The notes below the pieces were generated by a model. That model searched no databases. It saw only the letters and a list, made by a program, of their open reading frames with translations, and was not told the DNA's origin. A stretch of 64,000 bases of DNA from Scheffersomyces stipitis CBS 6054 (taxonomy: Eukaryota; Ascomycota; Pichiomycetes; Serinales; Debaryomycetaceae): assembly GCF_000209165.1 (NCBI RefSeq), contig NC_009045.1, forward strand, positions 930,001 to 994,000, read 5' to 3'. The translations under genes and the position numbers were made by a program. Within the stretch, counting starts at the first letter, position 1. Each line of letters begins with the position of its first letter. Below are positions 31,258-40,702 of this stretch, in pieces.

Positions 31258-33015
31258 TTACGGAGTCGGAGTATGGTAGAAAATATCGTCCTGGATGAGC
31301 CGTAATAAGTGGTCAAACTTGGAATGCAAATAGTTGAGAACAAGATAGTCTTCGGTGATGAACTGGACGATTTCCTCTCTATCAAAATGAACATCTTCCA
31401 TGGATCCAAGATGTCGTATGGCAGTGTATGCTCTGGCTCGGAGAGTGTTTATGGAAGAGACGATAACATTGAAATTATCGACATTTTGTCTTCTGATCTT
31501 TTCAAATGTATTCTTATCCACAACCTGTTGGGCATTGTTTTCGTTATCTTCATAAGAGGAGACAAGCACAAAACGAAGCAACTGAATTCTATAATGGTTT
31601 AAGTAGATCAAGTTAATTACAGCCAAATTGCCACTTTTCAAGTCCAGATCGTTATTGTTGATACTTAAACCTTGAAGAAGTCTTTTTGTGTCGTTTGCAT
31701 CAGGGCAGAATCGCCTAGTTTCCACAAATTTCGTATACCACCTCTCGCTTAACTCAGTCATAGACATCGAACCTTTTTGAAATTGCAAGAAACAGCAATT
31801 CAATGTTGCTACAATTCTCAAGACACTTTTATCTTCTGACCCAGAAAAAGCAAGATTTAACAATCTAAGATGATTGAATTGGAGTTCATAGTCTCTTTTT
31901 CTAGTTCTCTTTTCGAGCCCATCTTTTTCATGGTGGATATAAGTAGTAAATCCAGTGAGAGTTTCGAGATAAATCACAAGAAACTGTACTAATCTACTCT
32001 CTGTGTATTGTCTGGTAATTCTCGGGAATAGAGACCGAATAAATTCAAGCAATGTACTGTAAGCATGTTCATTTGCATTGAAGTCAGAAGTAGCCAAGAT
32101 GAAAGTATCGAGAATTTGTCTCAGAACTTCCAAATTCAGCACAGTAATGTGCAAATTGAGCACTATACTTAAACGAATCAAGTTCATTTCGATATGGTTA
32201 CTGACGTGGTCCAACTTGACAGGAATCGACATGCTACTGTTGCTAACGTCTTCAACATTTCCACCGATTAAATCAATATAAGTTGTTAGTTTAGGCGCGT
32301 TTGTGGTTTCAGGTTTTATTCCTTTCTCAAGCTGCTTGTTTAGCAACTTCAATTCGTGGATATTAGTGCTAGTGAGTAAGCAGTGATTAACAAGCTGGAT
32401 AGAATAGTTTCTGAGAAACAGTTCTGAAGACCGAGCTCCATTCCTCAGTTGCAAACTCTGGAAAAAGAATGGGCTCGTTCTCACTGGCAATTTTGTATCC
32501 AAGCTATTGTCATGGATTAGAAATACGTTTGAAAAGAAGTAGTAATGCCGCAGTGACAATCCTCCATCGACAACTTTGAGACTATTCTTGTAGATCTTAT
32601 CTATGAGCTCTTCATCTTTTTCTAGGCTGAAAGTCTTGAGACCGTTTGTCCCGTTATCATTCAATTCAGTGACAATGTTCTGCTTCCCAGCTCTTATCTT
32701 TTCGACTTGTTTCATCATCTCTTGCTTTTCTTCCATGGCCTGTTTCTCTAGCTCTTTGGCTTGCTGTATGATATGATCATTTTTTCTGGCATCAGTAGTG
32801 AAAATACTGGGAAGTTCTATTTCGAACTCGTCTTTCAAATCTCTTTCTTCCTGTGTTTGGCTCCGCAAAGTCCTATTACCTGCCATGGGTGTTGATGATC
32901 TACTCTTTGGTTTAGAATCAGAGTTTTGAGAGGCTCCTTTCTGTCCAGATATCAAAGCAAGGAGATCATCTTCCTCTTCAGAAGACGACGAACTCAGATC
33001 AGAATCCAATTCCAT
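31258..33015 (-). CDS. Acidic helical protein, possibly Nse6/Kre29-like
   Basis: 585 residues from the ATG at 33015. Residues 1-20 are Ser/Glu/Asp-rich (MELDSDLSSSSSEEEDD); ~60-110 hold an amphipathic coiled coil (QQAKELEKQAMEEKQEMMKQ). The remainder (~140-570) is wholly helical with motifs such as LSLRHYYFFSNVFLIHD and VLNLEVLRQILDTFILATSD. No enzyme motif is visible. The layout, with a disordered acidic head, short coiled coil and helical repeat-like body, recalls the Smc5/6-associated Nse6 (Kre29) group with a CANIN-type domain. That is a weak guess; I cannot confirm it without a profile search. The gene has no paralogue here. Confidence 0.75.
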   Translation of the reverse strand: MELDSDLSSSSSEEEDDLLALISGQKGASQNSDSKPKSRSSTPMAGNRTLRSQTQEERDLKDEFEIELPSIFTTDARKNDHIIQQAKELEKQAMEEKQEMMKQVEKIRAGKQNIVTELNDNGTNGLKTFSLEKDEELIDKIYKNSLKVVDGGLSLRHYYFFSNVFLIHDNSLDTKLPVRTSPFFFQSLQLRNGARSSELFLRNYSIQLVNHCLLTSTNIHELKLLNKQLEKGIKPETTNAPKLTTYIDLIGGNVEDVSNSSMSIPVKLDHVSNHIEMNLIRLSIVLNLHITVLNLEVLRQILDTFILATSDFNANEHAYSTLLEFIRSLFPRITRQYTESRLVQFLVIYLETLTGFTTYIHHEKDGLEKRTRKRDYELQFNHLRLLNLAFSGSEDKSVLRIVATLNCCFLQFQKGSMSMTELSERWYTKFVETRRFCPDANDTKRLLQGLSINNNDLDLKSGNLAVINLIYLNHYRIQLLRFVLVSSYEDNENNAQQVVDKNTFEKIRRQNVDNFNVIVSSINTLRARAYTAIRHLGSMEDVHFDREEIVQFITEDYLVLNYLHSKFDHLLRLIQDDIFYHTPTP

Positions 33016-33403
33016 GACTTCCTCTTCTTCAGTTACACATCAGATGCTCTTCTAGTGAAGTTGTCCAGCGAGTCAATGGTAAACTCAGCAAGAACACAAC
33101 AAAAATATGGAGATTATATCGAGATAGTGTGCAGGAATACATTCGTCCTCGATACTGGAAATCTTCAAGAGAGTGAAGCTTCAGAATAGTACAAATTGTT
33201 GACTAACAGAGAGTTACTGCTATCATTGAGTGTATTGGTTTGCTTGTCAAGCGCTGTCCTGAACTTTTCAACTTGTTTTTTTCTGTTTTCTGTCTACAAT
33301 GGCTGTGAAATTTACATTATATGTTTGAAGATTCTCTATTTATTTGTTACACATATAAATACGGCTGAAAAAACAGAAGCAGATTCGGATGTATTATAAA
33401 AGA
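33016..33403. other. Intergenic region
   Basis: 388 bp, promoter of the helical-protein gene and 3' end of the RRM gene. The 33196-33399 frame has no ATG. Confidence 0.4.
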
Positions 33404-34294
33404 TCACTCTTTTCTTGGAGGAAGAACGGGAGCATCTTCTGCAGCAGCGGCAGCACTAGTGGCATCAGCGGCACTAGTAGGGGTAGAAGCAGCAGCAGCA
33501 GCCTGTTGTTCCTTCTGCAAGGCATTCAATCTTTTGGCTTCAGTGTGGACATCCTGGACATTTTGGGCGACTCCCTTGTAGAAATCATGCACCTTGACTC
33601 CGTAAGGATGGCTGGCAGCCTTATCAAAGTAGTGACTGAATTTGGAAGTGTACTTCGACTTGTAGAGCTGACTTTGTAAATCAGCCAACTTCGATTGGGC
33701 AACTGCGACATTCTTGTTGAAATCAGACTCTGGGTTACTCGATTGGATGTATTTCAGGTCCAAATCGCTCAAGAAGCTCTTGAACTTGGAAGTATAACCC
33801 TTCTGGTTGTCGACCTCAATGGCTCTCAGAATAATATTGTCGCTTAAAGTGTAGCCGCTGGCCAATAACTGAGCCATGATGGCATACTTAGGCTTTTCTA
33901 CCTGGTTGATATCGTCATAGTGACTATCCCCAGTCTTGGTGACATCAGTCTGTATTTTGTTGTCGCCAGAAGGTGGTTCACCTTTTTCAAGTGGAGCAAC
34001 CTTAGATGGAACAGCCGAGTAGCTGGGTGGCTTCTCAGCGTCTTCGCTCTTAGTAGAAGAAGAGCTTCCAGAGCCAGCCTCGATTTTGATCTGAACTCCT
34101 TCCAATTCTGCCTCGTTCAAAAGTAAAGCGGTGTCAATTGCCTTGGGAGATTCAAAGTTGACCTCGTAAGTCAGGAACTTTTCGATCTTCTCGAGAAGAT
34201 TGATAGACTTGATGTCTCCACAGAACGAGAAGAACTTTTGCAACTTGTCCGTGGAGATGGAACTGGGCACGTGAGAAGCAATGACAGTAGACAT
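33404..34294 (-). CDS. RRM protein similar to fission-yeast Vip1
   Basis: The ATG at 34294 (MSTVIASHVPSSISTDKL) gives 296 residues and begins directly with the RRM; the upstream frame extension is not RRM-like. RNP2-like VIASHVP and RNP1-like KFLTYEVNFE frame an RRM over ~1-75. A Ser/Pro linker (GSGSSSSTKSEDAEKPPSYS) follows, then a helical domain (~130-265) and an Ala/Thr-rich tail ending APVLPPRKE. S. pombe vip1 and its fungal relatives share the N-terminal RRM plus a C-terminal helical region. The function in RNA metabolism is not well known; note that yeast VIP1 is an unrelated kinase. Confidence 0.75.
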   Translation of the reverse strand: MSTVIASHVPSSISTDKLQKFFSFCGDIKSINLLEKIEKFLTYEVNFESPKAIDTALLLNEAELEGVQIKIEAGSGSSSSTKSEDAEKPPSYSAVPSKVAPLEKGEPPSGDNKIQTDVTKTGDSHYDDINQVEKPKYAIMAQLLASGYTLSDNIILRAIEVDNQKGYTSKFKSFLSDLDLKYIQSSNPESDFNKNVAVAQSKLADLQSQLYKSKYTSKFSHYFDKAASHPYGVKVHDFYKGVAQNVQDVHTEAKRLNALQKEQQAAAAASTPTSAADATSAAAAAEDAPVLPPRKE

Positions 34295-34783
34295 GGTATC
34301 AATTGAGGCGATAAAGAGGTTTATCGAGTGGGTTCGTCTTGAAGAGAATTGTACAATTAGCAAGGAAAAGGAACTACAATCGCAAAAATAGAATGGAATT
34401 TCAATTCCAGAAAACTCCCCAAACTTATACTGCTACAAGGTCACAAAGGCAAACGTCACAGCAACTGACCACAGGGAGAGTATCCTCTATATGAACTCCG
34501 AATAGTCAACTGAAATTGTCTACGGGCTAGCAATCCAAGCCTTTGTATGGGGGAAACAAGGGGCTGATACAGTATCTACCGGAATGTCCTGTTATGCAGG
34601 ATCATACAAAATGGGGAGACGTCCAAAGCCTCTTCTCTGTCTCAACTTTTCTTTACCTTAACTTCTCTTATACTGAAAGTAAGAGGAATTTGGTCAAAGG
34701 AAAAGTCGTTGCATTATCTTGTGCAAATAGAACACTACTAGGACTGTATATTTACCCTTTTGCCATCAAATTTGAAGTCAAAG
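34295..34783. other. Divergent intergenic region
   Basis: Promoters of the RRM gene (minus) and the broken secreted-protein gene (plus). The 34543-34887 frame starts at TTG and overlaps the signal-peptide reading frame of the next gene out of phase. Confidence 0.4.
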
Positions 34784-35254
34784 ATGTTTGCACAATTGTC
34801 CCACTGGAACGTCTCCTTTATCTTGATATCGGTTATTGCTTTAGCAGCACAGTCTGCATTGGCTCAAAAGTAAAGGGAAGTTTATGATCTTGAGAATATC
34901 AACACTATTGTCTGGGGAGTACCGGATTATGTCTATGACAATATTGCCAAAACTAATCCGTCTATAAATTTAGAGACACTGAAATCTGAAGATATTGTAG
35001 TTAACCTCGCAGCTCTTGAGGCAATGTACAACAAGAGCATAGAGTCTGGACATGAAATGACATACACGTCCATTCTGGGAGAAGTACGGAATGTTACATC
35101 TTTTGCAGAGTATAAGGATCAATACGTACGCGAATTATTACATGGCAACAACTTTAATGATGATAACAAAGACGAGGAAAAGAGTGACGGAATGTGTGCT
35201 GGTAAAGTATTTTCGAAGGTATCAAGATGGATATTTGGGCTTGTAGGCTTTTGA
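34784..35254 (+). pseudogene. Small secreted-protein gene with an in-frame TAA
   Basis: ATG at 34784 reads a strong signal peptide (MFAQLSHWNVSFILIS, then VIALAAQSALAQK) to TAA at 34871-34873. The same frame then stays open for 126 codons to TGA at 35252-35254. The open part ends KVSRWIFGLVGF, like the VSRAIFGAY end of the intact gene at 36002-36490, and both carry an LxAL element and a TSF...YK element in the same order. A single point change (sequencing error, pseudogene, programmed readthrough or selenocysteine-like recoding) could explain the TAA. The spacing gives 155 sense codons if the stop is skipped, similar to the 162 residues of the relative. The function is unknown. Confidence 0.55.
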
Positions 35255-36001
35255 ACATTTCAACATCAATTGGAAGTGTCCTTGAAACAGCTTGAAACAG
35301 CTTCCAATAGAGCTGTCCAATCTGTCTTATACTTTTGGGGCCATCAAGTAAGCTATTGTAGTTCATTTTCATGTCACGTGACTCATGATTGCAAAATACG
35401 CCTTCAACAGCTGCGGCTGGAGATGACCATAGTTAAGGATGTCTGGCAGCTTTGCAAGGCTAAAAGGGGTAGCATGTGATTTCCGATCAATTTTGGAGTC
35501 CAGTGTTTTCTGCAGTGGCCAGACGTGGTGTGGTGCAAGATAATTATTATCAAGGATATTCTGTCATGAATTTGATAGCCCTGTATATGTGCAAATTATC
35601 CAGCACAGACTTTTTTCATTCTACACATTTTGGCATTTTCTTATTTAATTAATTTGTCTATTTGTTGATTATTATGGCATCAATGAACTAGTTAGTTAAT
35701 AATGTCTGTATTGCAAGATAATTCCGTGTTTTTCTTGAATTTTCAGCTGCATTTTTCGTATTTTTCAGCTAAATAATTGCTATTAAATCTGTCCACAATT
35801 CACCCTGTTTCAATATTGATTCAGGGTTGAATCTACACAATTCGAAGCTGAAATCTTTATATTATATACATTATACATACTTTGAACGAATGACCTCTTT
35901 TATATCTTTTATCCCATTGCCAATGTTAATTACTGTCGTCACGCCATTCTTCAATTCTCCTACACCTCTCAAACCAGCACACTTTTATGCTCTATTTCGT
36001 A
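35255..36001. other. AT-rich intergenic region
   Basis: Convergent 3' side of the two small secreted-protein genes. The stretch 35640-35830 is very AT-rich with TTAATTAATT runs. TCACGTGA lies at 35374-35381. No coding frame with an ATG and protein character. Confidence 0.4.
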
Positions 36002-36490
36002 CTAGTATGCGCCAAAAATGGCTCTAGAGACCAGTCTCCAGATCTGCCCGGTCCATTTTCCGTAGCGATTGATACTGTGGTACAAGATCTTATAGTTTTC
36101 GATCGTTGTAGTCTCCAACACTTCGTCTAGCCGGTTCCCCGGAAAGTACGAGACATCGCCCTCCATAAGGTCTATGACATACAGCTTGACGTCTTCACGC
36201 TTGTAGTCGAATGAAGTCGTGAGGTAGCCACCGTATTTGAAGCTGACGTAGTCGCCCAAGAAGTCGCCCCAGAGCTCCTTCTCGCTCGAAACCGCAGCAT
36301 GGTCTGCTAGAGCCACTAGCTCGTCGTAGTTATCAAAAGTATATCCTACCGTAGTCACTACAGAAGGAAACCTCTGTTTGAGATAGGGATGAGTCACATT
36401 CAACCAAACGGCTCTGACCTCAGTGTCCACTCCACGTATAACCATGGCCATGGCCGTCTGGAGCACGAGAAACAAGGCTGCAAACAACAT
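36002..36490 (-). CDS. Small secreted protein of unknown family
   Basis: The ATG at 36490 (MLFAALFLVLQTAMA) gives 162 residues with a typical signal peptide; the frame above it starts only at TTG. The mature part (IRGVDTEVRAVWLNV, GYTFDNYDELVALADHA, GGYLTTSFDYKREDVK, LEYHSI-type segments) has few Cys, is mixed in charge and ends IWRLVSRAIFGAY. No domain I can name. It is related to the stop-containing gene at 34784-35254, which lies on the opposite strand, so a local inverted duplication is likely. No membrane span after the signal peptide and no GPI tail. Confidence 0.6.
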   Translation of the reverse strand: MLFAALFLVLQTAMAMVIRGVDTEVRAVWLNVTHPYLKQRFPSVVTTVGYTFDNYDELVALADHAAVSSEKELWGDFLGDYVSFKYGGYLTTSFDYKREDVKLYVIDLMEGDVSYFPGNRLDEVLETTTIENYKILYHSINRYGKWTGQIWRLVSRAIFGAY

Positions 36491-37267
36491 TGTTACACTA
36501 GAATGAGGTTTACGTAGTCGCAATTCGTTAGAACTTGCTTATCGGTAATTCTGTCTATGCTCTTTTTGCACCCATTTGCACCCACAGCCTGTGCGAATTT
36601 CTGAGACCACCACTTGTATTTATACCACTCCCCTGATCCCGGTAATTACCACATCTTCCACAGCTATTTATTATCCCCCTGCACCCAGTGTAGGGGGTTC
36701 ACGTTGGCTTATCTCTAAATTTGGCTTGGGTGCAAAAACCAATTTGTTCCCACACACTCCCGGCCCCTGGAAGTTGAGTGATTCCAGCTTCTTTTGCCGA
36801 TGGGGAGCTTCTGTTACGGTTGCTTCTACTGGAATCTGCCAACTTCCGTTAGGCTGACATTGTTCTTCCCCACATCTTATCTTGCTTTTATCTTGCTTTA
36901 TTCTATTATCTAATTAATTAGGTACAGATCATAAATACGTTGTTAGTACTACAGCACTGGTGTGTTCGTACTTTAAATTCACTTCCTTCTGGTATCCATA
37001 TTTCTCTAGTAATTACGTAATAACGACTAATGAAATACGCCTGGCACTAATAAAGCCGCCCTGGATTGAAATGTTCACATTAGAACAATTTCTAAACTTC
37101 TTTTGATCCCATCTGAAACTACATTTTTTTGTTAGTTAATAATATTTGAATTAATACTATCACGCATGCATAGTTTTCGCTTTTGACCTTTGCAATCCCC
37201 GATATCAATTGATATCTTAAAGCAATCGTAATCTATTTACCTGTAATTTTAAACCAATGCCTTTGAT
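36491..37267. other. Intergenic region 5' of the secreted-protein gene
   Basis: 777 bp holding the promoter of the minus-strand secreted-protein gene and the CAR1 3' end. GTGCAAA/TGCACCC words recur near 36565-36600 and 36725. The plus-strand frame at 36576-36857 lacks an ATG. Confidence 0.35.
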
Positions 37268-38494
37268 CTACAAAAGAGTTTGACCCAAGGCACATCTACC
37301 GATGGCACAAGCTGCACTCACTGTGTCCAAGACGTGTTCTTCAGTCTCAGCCAATAACGGGTTAGTCTCCACGATATCGATAGAAGCCAACAAACCGGTT
37401 TGGGCTACATCTTCAGCAATGAACAAACCTTCTCTCAACGACAACCCACCTTCGACTCTGGTTCCTGTGGCAGGAACAAACGAAGGGTCGATGGCATCTA
37501 CGTCGTACGACAAGTGAATTGGGTTCTTTCTGTCAGGGTTGACGGCATCAAGAGCCATGTCTACTACTTTTCCAATTCCGTACTTGTCGACGTGGTACAT
37601 GGAGAATGCTGGGATGTTGTATTTCTTCAAGATAGCCTTTTCTCCTTCGTCGACGTCTCTTAATCCAATGTAAGCAATTTTGTTAGGCTTCAAGTTTTCA
37701 GGAACCCAGCTGAATTCGGGAGGAAACGACTCTCTGTCGATACCCATTACAAATGAGATTGGACAGCCGTGCAAGTTTCCGGAATCAGTTGTCTTTGGAG
37801 TGTTGATGTCAGCATGGGCGTCAATCCAAAGCACACATGCGTCAGGGTTGTGTTCAAGAGCAGCCGAGACAGTGGCCATACCGATGGAATGGTCTCCTCC
37901 GACTGTGATAGGCAAGCTGTCGGAATCCAAAGCGGATTTCACAGCAGTGTGAATCTTTTCGCAGCATTGCGACACAATGCTGGTGTTCTTGATTCCATAC
38001 GAGTCCTTGTCGTCGGTCTTCTTCGATTCGTAGTCGGTGTTTGCCAAGGGATGGACCACAGCAGTCTCCCATCCGAGGGCTTGGGCTTGTTTCTCAAATC
38101 CGGCGTTCAAGATGTATTCTGGGCCTAACTCGACTCCTCCCTTGGGTTGGCCCCCGGAAAATGGAGCCGTGATGATGGTGGCCTTCTTGTTAGGGTGGAA
38201 CTTGTATTGGACTAAAAACGTTAGTAAGTCTGCTGAAGATAAAGATCAAAAGAGTTCTACAATAGTTTGAGTTCCGGAGTTCAATCGTCGGATTTACGAA
38301 TCCTGAGGTTCAATAACCGACCTCCGGTGCACAGCAATCCAACAACCAACTCCTCTCAACCTAGTTGTGTTCCATTTGGATTACGGTCACCATGACCTGG
38401 TATCCATAATGCTTAGGAAGCCAGGAGAAACTCTCTTCAGATTTGCAGTCGGCCAAAATGGGCTTCTGAGACGGATGTACTTACTTTCAGTCAT
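37268..38494 (-). CDS. CAR1: Arginase, spliced
   Basis: Exon 1 is 38485-38494 (10 nt, ATGACTGAAA) and exon 2 is 37268-38211, giving 317 residues. The 273-nt intron (38212-38484) begins GTAAGT and has TACTAAC 8 nt before TAG. Exon 2 supplies the N-terminal strand ATIITAPFSGGQ. Manganese ligands are all present: His in GGDHSIG, the three-residue set in DAHADIN, and the two Asp in SYDVDAIDP. The substrate loop SFVPATGTR and the C-terminal ASIDIVETNP are standard. Arginase cleaves arginine to ornithine and urea in the cytosol. The GATAA at 38659-38663 upstream of the TATA region would fit GATA-factor control by nitrogen supply. Confidence 0.95.
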
Positions 38495-40317
38495 TTTGTA
38501 TGAATATGTAGTAATTTTAAGTGGTAAAGTAGCTTTCTTTGCTCTACTTGTGGAACGTGTATATTTCAGTTGATCTCTGTCAGAAGTCAGAATCACCAAA
38601 TGGGTGTGAAGTGGGATTTGAGCTGCTTATATAGTGTTCTCTCTTGATGACGGATGGAATCTGATAACCGTGGGTGGCGGCCAGATTCAGCAGCTGACCG
38701 CGAGATCGCGTTTGCTTGAACTTAGCAGCACAGAATCCGACCTAAGCCAATAATCCGGAAGGAGAACGCGAGACTGGGGGTACTGCATACATTGCATCCA
38801 TATACTCCAGTTTCACCTTAACTATGGCAACTACAGCCCTGGGACCGTTGGCCGTGAATGGACGCTAAAGTCAAGAGAAAGAGAGCAGAGGTAGCTCTGG
38901 CGCAGGAGGCTGTACCGGACTGACTTTGCGGTACGGATCCTTTACGTGTCCCCCGCTTTTAGTGCCTTACAGTGCGATTCTGAGCTCGTGGTGTAGTTCT
39001 CTTGCCATAGAATCGCTTCCAGAATGGTACGGACTCTGTTCTGGCACTGGTGGAAATATCGGAATCCGAAGCGGAATTGTCAGCTCGAAGTTTGGCCAAA
39101 GCATGACTTGGTAAGAATGAAAGCTCAGAAAGAAGATGATCTTGTGGTTTTGGTTTAATCGGTTGGTTTGTTCGTTTGTTCGTTTGCTGAGATGAGCTGT
39201 GTTTCCGTCTATAGCCGAGCTACATACTGAAATATTCGTGATCTCACTAGCAGATCTTGAAAACATAAATAGTTACAAAAGTGGTAACATTCGTGGGGTA
39301 CTCTGGTAGAGTCCGTTTCTACAGTAGTTGTACTTTGTGAAACGATGACCAGAGTTCAGAAAAATGACGGAACCGGAATGACCATATTGGTTTGTTCAAT
39401 GGCATCGCAAATACGATTCTGGGGTTCATACCGGCAAAAATAGAAGTAGCAGAGGTTTTGGAAGCGTACAATATCTTCAAGTTGGTTTCTACACGCTGCC
39501 ACAGCCAATGCAAGCATTTCCGGAGAGAAATTGAAGAGCATGGCGTAGTTCTATGTCTTAACTGTGTGGAGCGGTCCCGGTGCTTTCCAGGGTTTTTCGA
39601 GCAGGCACAAACCTGAGCACTGATAAAGAAGAGAAGGTTCTCCGCTCGTGTGACATCTTACTCGGTCCGGTGGCTTTGATCTCCTTCTCGAGTCAATGAG
39701 TGGTTGTTTTATCCGTTTTTGTCGGCTAGAGACAACTTCCGCTACATAATTCAATTATTTGGCCAGGAAAGATTTTCGCAGTCGAAGTAGTTTCAGGCGG
39801 GTCAATTTTTGAAGAGATTGTAGCAAAAAATGTCCGAGTAACTGACATGAAGACCTAGCCTAGTAGGCCTGTAGCAGATATTTAGGAAATGTCAGAAAGC
39901 GGAAGCAATATGGTAGTTTGACTGGAGAGACTTTAGCAGAGTGAAGTTGAATACGCCAAATTCCTAAAAATATGTTAGCAGAATGAAACAATACAGATTA
40001 GATTCCGCAGAAGACTGTAATCTGCAAAAAATGCGATGACAGTGCCAGAATGCGAATTGTAAAATATTTTTGAGTCAACCGTTGCATACTTAAAGTTTAA
40101 ACACCAGTCACCAGCGCCGGAGGTTTGACATCATTTGTTTGACATGGCTTTTTCCAATTTGACTTCAAACAGCAATTGATCAAAAGATATAGGCTATTGG
40201 CCTATAGTTCTCATATTGAACGGCTAGTTACAACTTATACTCTTTGTTGTGCAAGTTACTTCAATTGGGAATTCCCGTTTGTGTCTGTCTCGTTTTAGTT
40301 AAAACTCCCGCATGCCA

Positions 40318-40323
40318 CACGTG
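40318..40323. promoter_or_regulatory. CACGTG (Pho4-type) site upstream of GDE1
   Basis: CCACACGTGCAG is a core Pho4 site ~380 bp before the GDE1 ATG. GDE1 is phosphate-starvation induced in S. cerevisiae, so control by the PHO pathway here is a sensible inference. Confidence 0.5.
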
Positions 40324-40360
40324 CAGCGGTAACAATTGCAAAATATAAAATATTTCCCCA

Positions 40361-40680
40361 GACAGACATCGTCCATCGCAGACAGTTATAATTTAAATAG
40401 AGCCGACAGAAGCCAGTTGTTCTATTCTGGCTACGTTACAGCGACAAAAAGTCTCGTTCGACCCAACCTACTGATTTGGCTATCGGACGGACAGTCGTGG
40501 TGAACATACTGTTGAGAGCACCTTGACAGACAGCTTACATAGATTAAAGCATCCGACAGACACATTTCCGGTCCGTTGGTTAGCATTTAATTATTGATCA
40601 ATTTTTGATTCCGAGTCAGAGGGGCTGCAGTTGCAGTTGCGCTGTCTGAATATCACCTAGATCTTATCAATTGACAGACA
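40361..40680 (+). repeat. Cluster of GACAGACA-type motifs before GDE1
   Basis: Copies or near copies: GACAGACA 40361, GACAG 40381, CCGACAGA 40403, GGACGGACAG 40485, TGACAGACAG 40524, CCGACAGACAC 40553 and TGACAGACA 40672. Reverse-complement forms occur at 40641 (GCTGTCTG) and about 40283 (GTCTGTCTCG). A motif this dense in ~400 bp next to the gene start suggests repeated protein binding to DNA or to the 5' leader RNA. No named factor recognised. Confidence 0.55.
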
Positions 40681-40702
40681 GAAACTTAAACAAACTGAAA
40701 AA

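Larger units (their letters stand above)
38495..40702. other. 2.2 kb intergenic region, CAR1 and GDE1 promoters
   Basis: Divergent promoter space for CAR1 (minus) and GDE1 (plus). A minus-strand TATATA near 38628 suits CAR1. The TTTGTTCG/TTCGTTTG words at ~39163-39186 form a short repeat. The frames within 38926-39754 either lack an ATG or have no protein character. The 400 bp before GDE1 carry the GACAGACA cluster described below. Confidence 0.45.

Noticed and set aside
34543..34887. 114-codon frame
   Set aside because: Starts at TTG and reads the signal-peptide region of the secreted-protein gene out of frame.
36576..36857. 93-codon frame
   Set aside because: No ATG; amino-acid pattern looks random.
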